Numbered from the stretch's first letter, positions 19,178 through 29,739 are shown. The stretch: 64,000 bases of DNA from Beijerinckiaceae bacterium (GCA_947452005.1 CANGBC010000005.1:62001-126000); one strand, 5' to 3'. Numbers and translations are program-made. The notes: generated from the letters alone by a model not told the origin.

Positions 19178-19978
19178 GTGTTGAGCCTGTCGATCAGACG
19201 GAGTTTCATTTTGCGTCCAAACCAGAATAGAGCCGAGATCAGCGGCCCACGCAGGACGCGAGCCCCGCAGCGGACTCAACTTTTTCACACAAGCCTCACA
19301 GAACAGGCGCGTTTCATGCGTGCTTGGTTTGATAATCCTGCAACGACCGGCGCTGTCTCACCATCGGGTCGATTTCTGGCGCGCAATATGGCCGCTCACG
19401 TTGACCCCCAAGAGGATGGATTGGTGGTGGAGCTTGGGCCCGGCACAGGCCCTGTCACGCTCGCGCTGATTGCGCGCGGCATTGCCGAAGAACGCCTTGT
19501 GCTCGTGGAATCTGATTCCGCATTCTGTCGGCTGCTGGAGCGCCGCTTCCCGCTCGCCCGAGTCATCCAGGGCGACGCACTCGACCTGACACGCACGCTG
19601 GCTGGTAAAGTGACTGCACCCATTGCGGCGATCGTCTCCAGCCTGCCCTTGCTCAACATGCCTGATGCGCTGCGTCTGGCTTTGCTCGACGATGCGTTCA
19701 AGCTGATGCAAGGCAAGGGTCGCTTCGTGCAATTCACTTATGGGCTTGTCTCGCCCATGCCCAAACATCCCAAAGATTGCGAGCCGGTTGCCTTTTCCGC
19801 CAAAGGTTCAGCGCCGGTCTGGCTCAATCTGCCCCCGGCCCGCGTCTGGGTCTATCGCCCGGACGTTGAGGCGCCACGCCCAGAGCGCCACAAGGCCGGC
19901 GCTTTGCTCGCCCGAATTGCGGGCGAAATCCGCCTGCGCCAGGCCCGCGCGCGCGTCTCACGCAGAATCGGTGGCTGA
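19178..19978 (+). CDS. SAM-dependent methyltransferase, phospholipid N-methyltransferase (PmtA)-like
   Basis: WFDNPATTGAVSPSGRFLARNMAAHVDPQEDGLVVELGPGTGPVTLALIARGI ... SSLPLLNMP. Start codon uncertain. Confidence 0.8.
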   Translation: MLSLSIRRSFILRPNQNRAEISGPRRTRAPQRTQLFHTSLTEQARFMRAWFDNPATTGAVSPSGRFLARNMAAHVDPQEDGLVVELGPGTGPVTLALIARGIAEERLVLVESDSAFCRLLERRFPLARVIQGDALDLTRTLAGKVTAPIAAIVSSLPLLNMPDALRLALLDDAFKLMQGKGRFVQFTYGLVSPMPKHPKDCEPVAFSAKGSAPVWLNLPPARVWVYRPDVEAPRPERHKAGALLARIAGEIRLRQARARVSRRIGG

Positions 19979-20053
19979 TAAGCCAATGGCGCCTCTCGAC
20001 AGGCGGAGCCCGCTCGGTGCATCAGGGGGGCCACGCAACGGGACCCACAGACC

Positions 20054-20761
20054 ATGGCCGACACGATCTCTTCCCCCCGCGACCGCCTGATCGTCGCACT
20101 CGACCTCGCCAATACGAAAGCCGCCGAAGCCATGGTGGCGGAGCTGGGCGATGCTGTGAGCTTCTACAAGATCGGTCTGGAGCTGACCTATGGCGGCGGC
20201 ATGGGCCTCGCGCGCGATCTCATTCAGGCTGGCAAGCAGGTCTTTCTTGATCTGAAATTCCACGACATCCCCAATACGGTGGCGCGTGCCACTGAGCAGG
20301 TCGCGGAAATGGGCGCGACTTTTCTCACCGTCCATGCCTTTCCTCAGACCATGAAGGCGGCTGTTGGGGCGCTCGGCAGCTCCAAGATGAAGATCTTGGC
20401 CGTCACCGTCATGACCTCCTATGACGATGATGATCTGCGCGAAGCCGGCTATGGGCTGCGCGTGCCCGAGCTGGTGGGGCGTCGCGCCCAACAGGCCAAG
20501 GCCGCTGGCATTCACGGCCTGATCCTGTCGGCCGAAGAGGTGAAGGCCATGCGTGGCATCGTGGGGCCCGACATGCTGCTGGTCACCCCCGGCATCCGCC
20601 CGGCAGGTGCCGCCATAGGCGACCAGAAGCGCGTCATGACCCCCGCTGAGGCCATCCGAGGGGGCGCTGACCACCTTGTCGTTGGTCGTCCAGTCACACA
20701 GGCCTCCGACCCCAAGGCCGCCGCTGAAGCTATCGTCGCGGAGATCGCCGGGGCCTGCTGA
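20054..20761 (+). CDS. pyrF: Orotidine 5'-phosphate decarboxylase
   Basis: [36 protein letters not shown] ... [17 protein letters not shown] ... VTPGIRPAG. Confidence 0.97.
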   Translation: MADTISSPRDRLIVALDLANTKAAEAMVAELGDAVSFYKIGLELTYGGGMGLARDLIQAGKQVFLDLKFHDIPNTVARATEQVAEMGATFLTVHAFPQTMKAAVGALGSSKMKILAVTVMTSYDDDDLREAGYGLRVPELVGRRAQQAKAAGIHGLILSAEEVKAMRGIVGPDMLLVTPGIRPAGAAIGDQKRVMTPAEAIRGGADHLVVGRPVTQASDPKAAAEAIVAEIAGAC

Positions 20762-20794
20762 TCTGAATCTGCTGATTTATTTTTTGTTATACAT

Positions 20795-21050
20795 TTAATA
20801 TTTATTGACCCGGAGAAAGACCGGCTGAACATGGAAAAGCATGGGATTTCGCTCGCGCGCCAGTGAGCTCGAAATCGCTGGCTATGCGCGCCAGAAACGT
20901 GGCTCAGAACCGCGCTCAAGGCTCTATGGCCAGATTGATGGTCGTTGGTATTGCTTCATTTATACCCTGCGGGAGGATGCAATCCGGGCCATTAGCTTGC
21001 GGCGCGCGCATGAAGATGAGGTGGCTCGCTATGTTAAAAAAGCACACTGA
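20795..21050 (+). pseudogene. BrnT-family toxin gene, frameshifted and lacking an in-frame start
   Basis: Frame from 20801: (LI)FIDPEKDRLNMEKHGISLARQ-stop; the adjacent frame (ORF 20841-21050) continues ..ASELEIAGYARQKRGSEPRSRLYGQIDGRWYCFIYTLREDAIRAISLRRAHEDEVARYVKKAH, a BrnT-like C-terminus. The break is in a gctcgcgcgccag tract. Confidence 0.72.
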
Positions 21051-21315
21051 TGACTTCTATCCAAAGGGGCCGGTGACTGACCCGGAAAACCCCGAATGGA
21101 CCGAGGAGGATGTAAAAAACGCCCTCCCCTGGGAGGCGATGTCCGATCTCGAAAAATCCGTCTTCAAGCGGCCGCGCGGGCGCCCTGTGCTGGAATCGCC
21201 CAAAAAGCTCGTCTCATTGCGGCTGGATGCGGATGTCTGGGAGGCGCTGGAGGCCTCGGGCCCCGGTTGGCGAGCGCGTGCCAATGCCATCCTGAAAGCT
21301 GCCTTGAAGGCATAA
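21031..21315 (+). CDS. BrnA-family antitoxin
   Basis: MLKKHTDDFYPKGPVTDPENPEWTEEDVKNALPWEAM...RPRGRPVLESPKKLVSLRLDADVWEALEASGPGWRARANAILKAAL: BrnA-type RHH; overlaps the 3' end of brnT. Confidence 0.85.
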   Translation: MLKKHTDDFYPKGPVTDPENPEWTEEDVKNALPWEAMSDLEKSVFKRPRGRPVLESPKKLVSLRLDADVWEALEASGPGWRARANAILKAALKA

Positions 21316-21320
21316 AAAAA

Positions 21321-21345
21321 CGCCGGGCGTACATCCGGCCCGGCG
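21321..21345. terminator. GC-rich hairpin CGCCGGGC-N9-GCCCGGCG after brnA
   Basis: 8-bp perfect stem, preceded by a run of 7 A; second hairpin GAGGATTG..CAATCCCTC at 21355-21376. Confidence 0.5.
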
Positions 21346-21508
21346 CTCAATCGCGAGGATTGGAGGACAATCCCTCAGCGACTTGAGAACCACCTTAGCC
21401 GCCAATTGTGACGTAACAATGACCGCCGCGCTTTGTCTTTGCGCCCGCGGCCCGTGGAGGCTATAGAGCCGAAACAGCTTTTTTCGTCAGACTTCACGGG
21501 AGATTTTC

Positions 21509-22324
21509 ATGAGCGGAATGCGGCTCGTCGTGGCAGGTGCTGCCGGACGCATGGGGCGCATGCTCGTGCAAGCCATCCATGAGACAGACGGTGCCACGCT
21601 CGCTGGCGCACTGGAGCGCGAGGGCTCTCCCGCACTGGGTCAGGATGCAGGCCTGCTGGCGGGCATCGGCGCCAATGGCGTGAGCATCTCCGCCAATGCG
21701 CTGGAAATTCTGGCACAGGCTGACGGCCTGATTGATTTCACCTCACCTGCCGCAACGATCGCTTATGCGGGCCTCGCCGCACAGGCGCGCATTGTTCATG
21801 TCATCGGCACGACCGGACTGAGCGCCGACGATATCGAAAAGATCGATGCCGCCGCGCGCCATGCTGTTGTTGTGCGCTCCGGCAATATGAGCCTTGGCGT
21901 CAATCTACTCGCAGGGCTTGTCAAAAAAGTCGCGCAGACGCTGGGCGAAGATTTCGATATCGAAATCGTTGAAATGCATCACCGCATGAAAGTCGATGCG
22001 CCATCGGGCACAGCGCTTCTGCTGGGCGAAGCTGCAGCCAAAGGCCGCAACATTGATCTGGCCGCGCGCTCTGTGCGCGCACGCGATGGACACACTGGCG
22101 CACGCATTGCCGGCGACATTGGCTTTGCAACCTTGCGTGGCGGCACGGTGGTTGGCGACCATCAAGTTATTTTTGCAGGCACCGGCGAGCGGATCGAATT
22201 TGCCCACCGCGCGGAAGACCGCGGCATTTTTGCGCGCGGCGCTTTGAAAGCGGCCCTCTGGGGACATGGCCGCAAGCCTGGACACTACAATATGGCTGAT
22301 GTGCTCGGCCTGAAAGACATCTGA
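21509..22324 (+). CDS. dapB: 4-hydroxy-tetrahydrodipicolinate reductase
   Basis: [20 protein letters not shown] ... [26 protein letters not shown]. Confidence 0.97.
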   Translation: MSGMRLVVAGAAGRMGRMLVQAIHETDGATLAGALEREGSPALGQDAGLLAGIGANGVSISANALEILAQADGLIDFTSPAATIAYAGLAAQARIVHVIGTTGLSADDIEKIDAAARHAVVVRSGNMSLGVNLLAGLVKKVAQTLGEDFDIEIVEMHHRMKVDAPSGTALLLGEAAAKGRNIDLAARSVRARDGHTGARIAGDIGFATLRGGTVVGDHQVIFAGTGERIEFAHRAEDRGIFARGALKAALWGHGRKPGHYNMADVLGLKDI

Positions 22325-22352
22325 CACCCACAACCCTGATACAGGAGCGATT

Positions 22353-22976
22353 ATGGAACGCACTCTTGTGCTCGTGCGCCACGGCCAGAGCGAATGGAAT
22401 TTGAAGAACCTCTTCACCGGCTGGAAAAATCCGGACCTCACGCCTGTGGGCATTGAAGAAGCCAAAAAAGCTGGCCAGGAAATCGGCAAGCTTGGTATTA
22501 AATTCGATAAGGCCTTCACCTCAGGCCTGACGCGCGCGCAAGACACGTGCGATCTCGTGCTGAAAGAGCTCGGCCAATCCTCGCTCTCTGTCGTGAAAGA
22601 CATTCAGCTCAACGAGCGTGACTATGGCGATCTGTCGGGCCTCAACAAAGCTGAAGCCGCACAGAAGTGGGGCGAAGAGCAAGTCATGATCTGGCGGCGT
22701 TCTTACGATACGCCCCCGCCCGGTGGAGAATCGCTGAAAGATACACTGGCACGCGTGCTGCCCTATTATTGCCAGAACATTCTTCCCTGCGTGCTGCGCG
22801 GTGAAAAGACCATTGTGGTCGCGCATGGCAATTCCTTGCGCGCGCTGTTGATGGTTTTGGAACGTGCCACACCTGAGACGATCACCGGCATCGAGCTCGA
22901 AACCGGCGTGCCGGTTGTCTACAAGCTCAACGCAGATTCCACGGTGGCGGAGAAAAAGGTTCTCCACCACGCGTAA
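22353..22976 (+). CDS. gpmA: 2,3-bisphosphoglycerate-dependent phosphoglycerate mutase
   Basis: [41 protein letters not shown] ... [16 protein letters not shown]. Confidence 0.96.
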   Translation: MERTLVLVRHGQSEWNLKNLFTGWKNPDLTPVGIEEAKKAGQEIGKLGIKFDKAFTSGLTRAQDTCDLVLKELGQSSLSVVKDIQLNERDYGDLSGLNKAEAAQKWGEEQVMIWRRSYDTPPPGGESLKDTLARVLPYYCQNILPCVLRGEKTIVVAHGNSLRALLMVLERATPETITGIELETGVPVVYKLNADSTVAEKKVLHHA

Positions 22977-22993
22977 TCTGAGACGTTATGGTT

Positions 22994-23137
22994 CTCCTCC
23001 CCCTTGTGGGGAGGGGCTAGGGGTGGGGGTCGCGCGGTCTTTGTCGTTTGTGCCTTTGGCGCGCAAGTGCAGAGAGTGAGCGACCCCCACCCCGCTCGCT
23101 GCAAAGCAGCGAGTCGCCCTCCCCACAAGGGGGAGGG
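22994..23137. repeat. Intergenic palindromic repeat (ctcctcccccttgtggggagggg ... cctccccacaagggggaggg)
   Basis: Outer arms CCCCCTTGTGGGGAGGG / CCCTCCCCACAAGGGGG and inner GGGGTCGC/GCGACCCC arms; same family as 3680-3796 and the half copy 6453-6494. Confidence 0.75.
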
Positions 23138-23212
23138 AAAATCCGATGCGTCACTTGCAGATATTCTTGATCCACAAAGTCGTGAACCTGAACAGCAATG
23201 ACGGATTGAAAC

Positions 23213-23827
23213 ATGCTTGAGATTGTTCCCGGCCTCATCCACGCGCCTGGCTATCTCACGCGTGAAGAGCAAGAAGAGCTTGTCGCGGATTTGCGTGAGG
23301 CTGTGCGCGCAGCTCCCCTCTTCACACCGCGCATGCCGCGCACAGGCAAAGAATTCACCGTGCGCATGACCAATTGCGGACCGCTGGGCTGGGTGTCTGA
23401 CCGCGAGCGCGGCTATCGCTACCAAGCGACACACCCCGACACGCAAGAGCCATGGCCCGCCATCCCGCGCCTCGCCTTGCGCGCATGGGATGATCTCTCA
23501 CCCTACAAACACGCGCCTGAAGCCTGCCTCGTCAATTTCTATGATGGCTCGGCCCGCATGGGTCTGCATCAGGATCGCGATGAGGACGATTTCGATGCGC
23601 CTGTCGTGTCGCTGTCGCTGGGCGATTCCTGCGTCTTCCGCATTGGCGGGACGGAGCGCAAAGGATCGACGAAAAGTTTCAAACTGCATTCGGGCGATGT
23701 GATGATGCTGTCAGGCCCAGCGCGGCTCGCCTTTCATGGCGTTGATCGCATCATGGGCGGATCATCGACTTTATTGCCGCAAGGCGGACGCCTCAATCTG
23801 ACGCTGCGCCGCGTGACGAAGGCGTGA
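23213..23827 (+). CDS. alkB: Alpha-ketoglutarate-dependent DNA repair dioxygenase AlkB
   Basis: EACLVNFYDGSARMGLHQDRDEDDFDAPVVSLSLGDSCVFRIGG: HxD motif and NFY region of AlkB. Confidence 0.94.
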   Translation: MLEIVPGLIHAPGYLTREEQEELVADLREAVRAAPLFTPRMPRTGKEFTVRMTNCGPLGWVSDRERGYRYQATHPDTQEPWPAIPRLALRAWDDLSPYKHAPEACLVNFYDGSARMGLHQDRDEDDFDAPVVSLSLGDSCVFRIGGTERKGSTKSFKLHSGDVMMLSGPARLAFHGVDRIMGGSSTLLPQGGRLNLTLRRVTKA

Positions 23828-23828
23828 G

Positions 23829-23887
23829 GCAATCCAACAGGCCACACAAGGCGCCTCTGGATTGCTTCGCTTCGCTCGCAATGACGG
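23829..23887. repeat. Palindromic repeat ending CTGGATTGCTTCGCTTCGCTCGCAATGACGG
   Basis: caatcca..tggattg arms; second copy with fuller arms at 33635-33715. Confidence 0.7.
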
Positions 23888-24493
23888 TTAGTTGGTGGCC
23901 TCGGGCTTGGGGCCACCCCGCGCCACGCCGACTTTGGCCGGGCGCAAACAGCGGTCTCCGATGGAGAAGCCATCTTCCATCACCTGCACGACTGTGCCCG
24001 CAGGCACGCTAGGGTCGGGCACTTCAAACAGAGCTTCGTGCATATTGGGGTCGAATTTCTCGCCCTTCGGCTCAAGCTTCTTGACGCCAACGCGCGCCAG
24101 ACGTGACAGGAAATCACGCTCGGTCAGCTCAATGCCTTCGACAAAAGATTGGAGAGCGGCGCTGGCGCCGTCTTTCTCTTCTGCCGGAACGCTCTCGACG
24201 GCCCGACGCAGATTGTCGGCGAAGGTCAGCATGTCGCGGGCAAAAGACGTCACGCCATAAAGCTTGGCGTCAGCCACTTCGCGCTCAGTGCGGCGGCGCA
24301 GATTTTCCATCTCGGCCAGGGTGCGCAGCACCTTGTCCTTCAGCGCATTATTTTCCTGCACGAGATTTTCAATCTCGGTGAAAGGCTCGGGCTCGCCAAT
24401 AGGCGATTGCGGTGAAGCCTCCGCATTGAGCGAGCTCTCGTGCCCGTGCTCAGCGTGGATCGGGTCATTGTCCGGCGTGGTTTGTTCGGTCAT
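23888..24493 (-). CDS. grpE: Nucleotide exchange factor GrpE
   Basis: [41 protein letters not shown] ... [50 protein letters not shown]. Confidence 0.97.
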   Translation of the reverse strand: MTEQTTPDNDPIHAEHGHESSLNAEASPQSPIGEPEPFTEIENLVQENNALKDKVLRTLAEMENLRRRTEREVADAKLYGVTSFARDMLTFADNLRRAVESVPAEEKDGASAALQSFVEGIELTERDFLSRLARVGVKKLEPKGEKFDPNMHEALFEVPDPSVPAGTVVQVMEDGFSIGDRCLRPAKVGVARGGPKPEATN

Positions 24494-24526
24494 TTCAAAT
24501 CTTCAGGTCAAATGGAAGGTCAGGCC

Positions 24527-24557
24527 CCATATCAGGGCGGCGGTGCGAAAATTCAAG
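24527..24557 (-). promoter_or_regulatory. Candidate RpoH-type promoter for grpE, adjacent to the 3' end of glnD
   Basis: Minus strand CTTGAA (plus 24552-24557), about 14 bp, CCCTGATATG. Fair, not perfect, match. Confidence 0.35.
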
Positions 24558-24559
24558 GC

Positions 24560-27397
24560 TCAGCCGCCCTCAGGCTTGCGCTTGGGTGCCACTTTGGGGG
24601 CCCCCTCAAAAATATCCAGCAGGGCTTTTCGAATCGTCCCCTGCCGATTGGCGGCGGTGATTTTCAATCCTGTCAGGTCCGTCACGTAAAAAACGTCGAC
24701 GGCCTTTTCGCCAAAGGTCGCCACATGGGCGGAGCCAATGTTGAGGTTCAACCGAGACAGGGCCGCCGTGAGATCAAACAGCAGACCCGGCCGATCAAGA
24801 CCTGAGACCTCGAGCACCGTGTATTTGTTCGACAGATTATTGTCGATGGTGACTTCGGGGGCCAGCGGGAAGGTTTTGTCGACAGGCTTTGGCCCGCCCA
24901 AACGATTGGCAATGGCATCTGACAGACGGATCTCGCCGCGCAGCGCCTTTTCAATCGCATCGGCCACACGCGCAGCGCGGCGCAATTCATCTTCATCCCG
25001 ATCAAAGGCGCGGCTGATGGCAATTGTATCCAGCGCCAGACCATCGGTGGTCGTGAAAATTTGCGCATCGACAATATTGGCGCCAGAGGCCGCACAAGCG
25101 CCCGCAATGATCGACAAAAGACGCGGGTGATCGGGCGCAATCACGGTTAGCTCTGTAACGCCACGGAACGCATCCGTTGCCACTTCTGTGGCCAGCGAGC
25201 GCATCTCGACTTCGGTCAGGCGCAAAAGATGGGCGTGTTTGATCTTGTTGGCGAGATCCACCTTGAGCCAATAGGCCGGATAATGGCGCGCCGCATAAGC
25301 ATCAAATTCAGGATCAGACAGACCGGGCAGCGCCGCACGCAAATCTTCTTGCGCCTTGATGACACGCTGCTTGCGATCGATGGCCGAATGGCCACCGGCC
25401 AGCAAAACTTCTGTTTCCCAATAGAGCGTGCGCAACAGCTGGCCCTTCCAGCCGTTCCACACGCCCGGACCGACCGCGCGGATGTCGCACACCGTCAGCA
25501 CCAGCAGCATGCGCAACCGCTCCAGCGTTTGCACCGTATTGGCAAACATCTGGATCGTTTTGGGATCTGACAAGTCGCGGCTATGGGCGACATTGGACAT
25601 CACCAGATGCGTATCGATCAGCCAGGCGACAGTGTCCGTCTCGGCTTCTGACAGGCCCAGACGCGGACACAGCTCGCGCGCCACGCGCGCACCTGCAATC
25701 GAGTGATCCTCTTCGCGCCCCTTGGCAATGTCATGCAGGAAGAGCGCAACATATAGCGCCGTGCGATTGGAAATGGAGGGCAGGATTTCTGAACAGACGG
25801 GATGGTCTTCGGCCAGTCGCCCGCTTTCAATGCCTGACATAATGCCGACCGTGCGCAGCAAATGCTCATCGACCGTGTAGTGATGATACATATTGAACTG
25901 CATCATCGCGACGATGCGCCCGAAATCGGGAATGAAGCGGCCGAGCACGCCTGCTTCATTCATCGCGCGCAAAACGCTCTCGGGCATTTTATTGGACGTG
26001 ACAATATCGATGAAAAGCTTGTTGGCTTCAGGGTCTTTGCGCACTTTCGCATCAATGCGCTTCAAGGATTGCGTGACAAGGCGCGTGGCGTCTGGGTGGA
26101 TCGCCAGTTCATGCTTGTCGGCCAACTGATAGAGCCGCAGCAGGTTGACGGGGTCTTTTTCAAACACCTTGTCAGACGTCACCGTGATGCGCCCATGCTC
26201 GCTGGCGAAATTGCCTCCCGGCAAAGCGCGCTTGGTTGGGCGCAATTTTCCGATGAAGCGGTTGAGCATGGCGCGCGGCTTGGCTTGGCGCTCTTCCATC
26301 GCCGCACAGACGATGGCCGTCAGATCACCCACATCTTTGGCAATCAGGAAGTAATGCTTCATGAAGCGTTCGACATCTGACAGACCGGCATGGCTCACAT
26401 AGCCCAGCCGCTGCGCGATCGCGCGCTGCACGTCAAAGCTCAGGCGCTCTTCAGAGCGGCCTGTGAAAAAATGCAGCTGGCAGCGCACGCGCCACAAAAA
26501 TTCTTCGCAGCGATGAAACAGGCGCAATTCCGTGGCGCTGAACAGGCCCGCCTCGACCAATTGCGAGGCATCGCGCACGCGATAGACATATTTGGCAATC
26601 CAGAACAGCGTGTTGAGATCACGCAACCCGCCCTTGCCCTCTTTGACATTGGGCTCGACGAGATAGCGTGAGGTGCCTGCACGCTGGATGCGCTGATCAC
26701 GCTCGGCCAGTTTGGCAGCGACAAATTCAGCAGCCGTGTTTTTGACAATCTCATTGTCAAAGCGGTCGCGCATTTCGGCAAACAGCTGTTTGTCACCCAG
26801 AATATAACGGGCTTCGAGCAAGGCAGTGCGAATGGTCATGTCATCGCGCGCCTGACGCAGACATTCCTCGACCGAGCGCGTCGAATGGCCGACCTTCTGG
26901 CGCAAATCCCACAGAACATAGAGCATGGCTTCCACCACGCTCTCGCCCCATGGCGTCTGCTTGTAGGGCAGCAGAAAAAGCAAATCGATGTCAGAGCCCG
27001 GCGCCAGCGTATCGCGCCCATATCCGCCGACCGCCACCACACACAAACGCTCGGCCGCGGAGGGATAGGGCGAGGGATAAATATAGGTCACGACATAGCT
27101 GTAAATGGAGCGGATCAGCTCATCTTCGAGATGCGAGAGACGCTGTGCGCAGGCAATGCCGCGGCCATTTTCTTCGAGAACACGGCGGGCAAGATCGCGT
27201 CCCTCATCCAGAGCTTGGCGAAAGCGCGCCACGGCGGCTTTGCGCAAATCCTCTTTCTGATCGCCATATTGTTCAGCCAGCGCGGCAATATCCGCATCAA
27301 GCTTTTCACGATCAATGATCGTGCTGCGACCTGGCTCGGCGCGGCTGCGCGCGCGTTTGCGGGGCGGGTTTGTGGTGTCGGGAGAGACGAGGGTCAT
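24560..27397 (-). CDS. glnD: [Protein-PII] uridylyltransferase / uridylyl-removing enzyme
   Basis: Nucleotidyltransferase VGGYGRDTLAPGSDIDLLFLLP, HD domain FLHDIAKGREEDHSIAGA, two C-terminal ACT domains. Start at 27397 or 27427. Confidence 0.97.
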   Translation of the reverse strand: MTLVSPDTTNPPRKRARSRAEPGRSTIIDREKLDADIAALAEQYGDQKEDLRKAAVARFRQALDEGRDLARRVLEENGRGIACAQRLSHLEDELIRSIYSYVVTYIYPSPYPSAAERLCVVAVGGYGRDTLAPGSDIDLLFLLPYKQTPWGESVVEAMLYVLWDLRQKVGHSTRSVEECLRQARDDMTIRTALLEARYILGDKQLFAEMRDRFDNEIVKNTAAEFVAAKLAERDQRIQRAGTSRYLVEPNVKEGKGGLRDLNTLFWIAKYVYRVRDASQLVEAGLFSATELRLFHRCEEFLWRVRCQLHFFTGRSEERLSFDVQRAIAQRLGYVSHAGLSDVERFMKHYFLIAKDVGDLTAIVCAAMEERQAKPRAMLNRFIGKLRPTKRALPGGNFASEHGRITVTSDKVFEKDPVNLLRLYQLADKHELAIHPDATRLVTQSLKRIDAKVRKDPEANKLFIDIVTSNKMPESVLRAMNEAGVLGRFIPDFGRIVAMMQFNMYHHYTVDEHLLRTVGIMSGIESGRLAEDHPVCSEILPSISNRTALYVALFLHDIAKGREEDHSIAGARVARELCPRLGLSEAETDTVAWLIDTHLVMSNVAHSRDLSDPKTIQMFANTVQTLERLRMLLVLTVCDIRAVGPGVWNGWKGQLLRTLYWETEVLLAGGHSAIDRKQRVIKAQEDLRAALPGLSDPEFDAYAARHYPAYWLKVDLANKIKHAHLLRLTEVEMRSLATEVATDAFRGVTELTVIAPDHPRLLSIIAGACAASGANIVDAQIFTTTDGLALDTIAISRAFDRDEDELRRAARVADAIEKALRGEIRLSDAIANRLGGPKPVDKTFPLAPEVTIDNNLSNKYTVLEVSGLDRPGLLFDLTAALSRLNLNIGSAHVATFGEKAVDVFYVTDLTGLKITAANRQGTIRKALLDIFEGAPKVAPKRKPEGG

Positions 27398-27439
27398 GGC
27401 CTCTTTATTAGCATGCTCACGCGCCACAGGGCCAGCGCG

Positions 27440-28384
27440 TCAGACGCCCCGCTTGGCCTCAATCGCGTTCCAGATGTCGAGCGCCAGATCCGGCCCGCCC
27501 AGCCGCTTGATCGCGCGCACGCCCGTGGGCGAGGTGACGTTGATTTCGGTCAGATTGCCGTCAATGACGTCAATTCCGACAAAAAGCAGACCTCTTTTCT
27601 TGAGTTCCGGCCCAATCGTCTCGCAGATTTCGCGCTCGCGCGGGGTGAGATCGGTGGCAGCCGCCGCGCCACCGCGCACCATATTGGAGCGGATATCATC
27701 TTCTGCTGGCACGCGGTTTACCGCGCCTTTGGCGACGCCATCGACCAGAATGATGCGCTTGTCGCCCTTGGACACCGCTGGCAAGAATTTCTGAATGACC
27801 CAAGGCTCGCGGAACGTCACCGTGAACATGTCAAACAGCGAGCCGAAATTCGGATCGCGCTGCGCGATTTTGAAGACGGCTGACCCGCCATGCCCGTGCA
27901 GCGGCTTCATCACCACATCGCCATGCTCGGCGCGGAACGCTTCGATCAGCGCCTTGTCGCGCGCGATCAAAGTTGGCGGCATGAGATGGGGGTAATTCAT
28001 CACAAACAGCTTTTCAGGCGCATTGCGCACGCTGGCGGGATCATTGACCACCAGCACTTTGGGATGCACGCGCTCAAGCATATGGGTGGAGGTGATATAG
28101 GCCAGATCGAAGGGCGGATCCTGGCGCAGCAAGATCACATCCATCTCTTCGAGATTGCGCTCTTGGGCGGGGCCAAGCGTTGCATGATCGCCGACCACAT
28201 CGCGCACCTCAAGCGGCTGCATGCTGGCGACAATATCGCGCCCACGCTGGCCCAGTTTGTCAGGCGTGTAATAGAACAGCTTGTGGCCACGCGCCTGCGC
28301 TTCCAGCAGAAGCGCGAAGGTGGAATCGCCTGCGATATTGATCTTTTCGATCGGATCCATCTGGACGGCGACGGTCAAAGCCAT
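27440..28384 (-). CDS. gshB: Glutathione synthetase
   Basis: [38 protein letters not shown] ... [20 protein letters not shown] ... [21 protein letters not shown]. Confidence 0.97.
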   Translation of the reverse strand: MALTVAVQMDPIEKINIAGDSTFALLLEAQARGHKLFYYTPDKLGQRGRDIVASMQPLEVRDVVGDHATLGPAQERNLEEMDVILLRQDPPFDLAYITSTHMLERVHPKVLVVNDPASVRNAPEKLFVMNYPHLMPPTLIARDKALIEAFRAEHGDVVMKPLHGHGGSAVFKIAQRDPNFGSLFDMFTVTFREPWVIQKFLPAVSKGDKRIILVDGVAKGAVNRVPAEDDIRSNMVRGGAAAATDLTPREREICETIGPELKKRGLLFVGIDVIDGNLTEINVTSPTGVRAIKRLGGPDLALDIWNAIEAKRGV

Positions 28385-28449
28385 TCTTCATTCATCCTTG
28401 ACTAGAAAGAGATGCGCACAGCGCCTGAGTTTCACGGTGCCGTCAAGCC

Positions 28450-29694
28450 TTATGGCGGCACCGAAAAGGCTGAGCTGGGCGCCGCTGGTGAGATTTTCAG
28501 GACTGGTGCCTGTGCAGCTGGGCTCGGCACAGCTGGCGCATCAATATAGCCCGCCCTTTGCAGATGTTTGCGCAAGGCGGAGGGAAAAGACAGCGTGATT
28601 TCTTTGCCCACGGGGCATGAGCCATTTTTCTCGCGCTCCGCCATACATTCGATGAGCGGCCAGTCGGACGATGAATTGTAAGACACCATCATTTTCGCCC
28701 AAGCCTGATCAAGCTCGCCGACACTGGCTTTATAGGCAACCCAGGCTGCCAGAAAACCATTCGAGCGCCAAAGATCTGCATCCATCGAGGCTTGATATTC
28801 GAGCGCCACTATATTTTGGCGGAGCCAAGACGTAAATTTCGGATCGCTCGTCACATCCTGCAACTGGCCATTTCGCAAAGTTGAAATGCGTTGCGGCGCG
28901 CGCGACTCGGCATAAGAGGCGTAAGCGTAGTGAAAAGAATTATCGAGCGAGATGATTTCATAAACACCATCGCCATCAATATCTTCAAACCAATAGCCAC
29001 CACCGTCCAGCAATTCGCCATCAATCACACGCCAGTCATTGCCAACCTGCGTGATGAATTTCGTATCTGTGCAGCAATGTGCCCCACCCGTGAAAGCGGT
29101 GAACACCAGTTGCGCGGTAGGGCTATCGGGGTCCAGTCGCAGCGCCCAGAGTTCTGAGCTTGGCTCATCACGGCCAACATCTTCGATCTGCAGATTGATA
29201 ATCTCTTTGCCCGCGCGTGTGGCGCTCAGCGTGGGATTGTAACCATCGCCCTCTTTGAGGGCTTGGCGCGACAGTGTGAGGCGCAGATCGGCAAAATTTT
29301 GGACGATGCTTTTTTCGTCACCCTCATATTCCAGATTGAGCTGAAGCTCCGGCTCTTTTTTTGTCCAGACCTCGGCGACATAGCCATTGCCATTGGACAG
29401 CAGAATGTCTTTGGGCACAGCGCCGGACGCAGCCAGCTTGTCACGCGCGCCACGAATATCCGTGCCCTCATGCGGGCCAACCACGACCGCATACCAGCCG
29501 TTGCTGGCCTGCATCACACGCACGCCCTGCATACGCCAGACAAAGGCCCGCGCAATGCCAATGGCTTCATCGAGTGACTGGCGGCTGGCCAATGCGATCC
29601 AGCGCTGGTTGCCGGTCAGCGAATAGGTCCCCGCCAGCGCCGCTGAGCTGGTGAGGACGAGGCTGGCCAGAAGGGAGAGGAAAAGGCGCCGCAT
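28450..29694 (-). CDS. Secreted/periplasmic protein of unknown function with SPOR-like N-terminal region
   Basis: Signal peptide MRRLFLSLLASLVLTSSAALA; SLDEAIGIARAFVWRMQGVRVMQASNGWYAVVVGPH is SPOR-like; DIDGDGVYEIISLDNSFHYAY acidic Ca-binding-like loop. Confidence 0.6.
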   Translation of the reverse strand: MRRLFLSLLASLVLTSSAALAGTYSLTGNQRWIALASRQSLDEAIGIARAFVWRMQGVRVMQASNGWYAVVVGPHEGTDIRGARDKLAASGAVPKDILLSNGNGYVAEVWTKKEPELQLNLEYEGDEKSIVQNFADLRLTLSRQALKEGDGYNPTLSATRAGKEIINLQIEDVGRDEPSSELWALRLDPDSPTAQLVFTAFTGGAHCCTDTKFITQVGNDWRVIDGELLDGGGYWFEDIDGDGVYEIISLDNSFHYAYASYAESRAPQRISTLRNGQLQDVTSDPKFTSWLRQNIVALEYQASMDADLWRSNGFLAAWVAYKASVGELDQAWAKMMVSYNSSSDWPLIECMAEREKNGSCPVGKEITLSFPSALRKHLQRAGYIDAPAVPSPAAQAPVLKISPAAPSSAFSVPP

Positions 29695-29739
29695 GATGGT
29701 TGAGAGATCCTGTGTGATGCTGGCCCCAGCATAGCTGCC

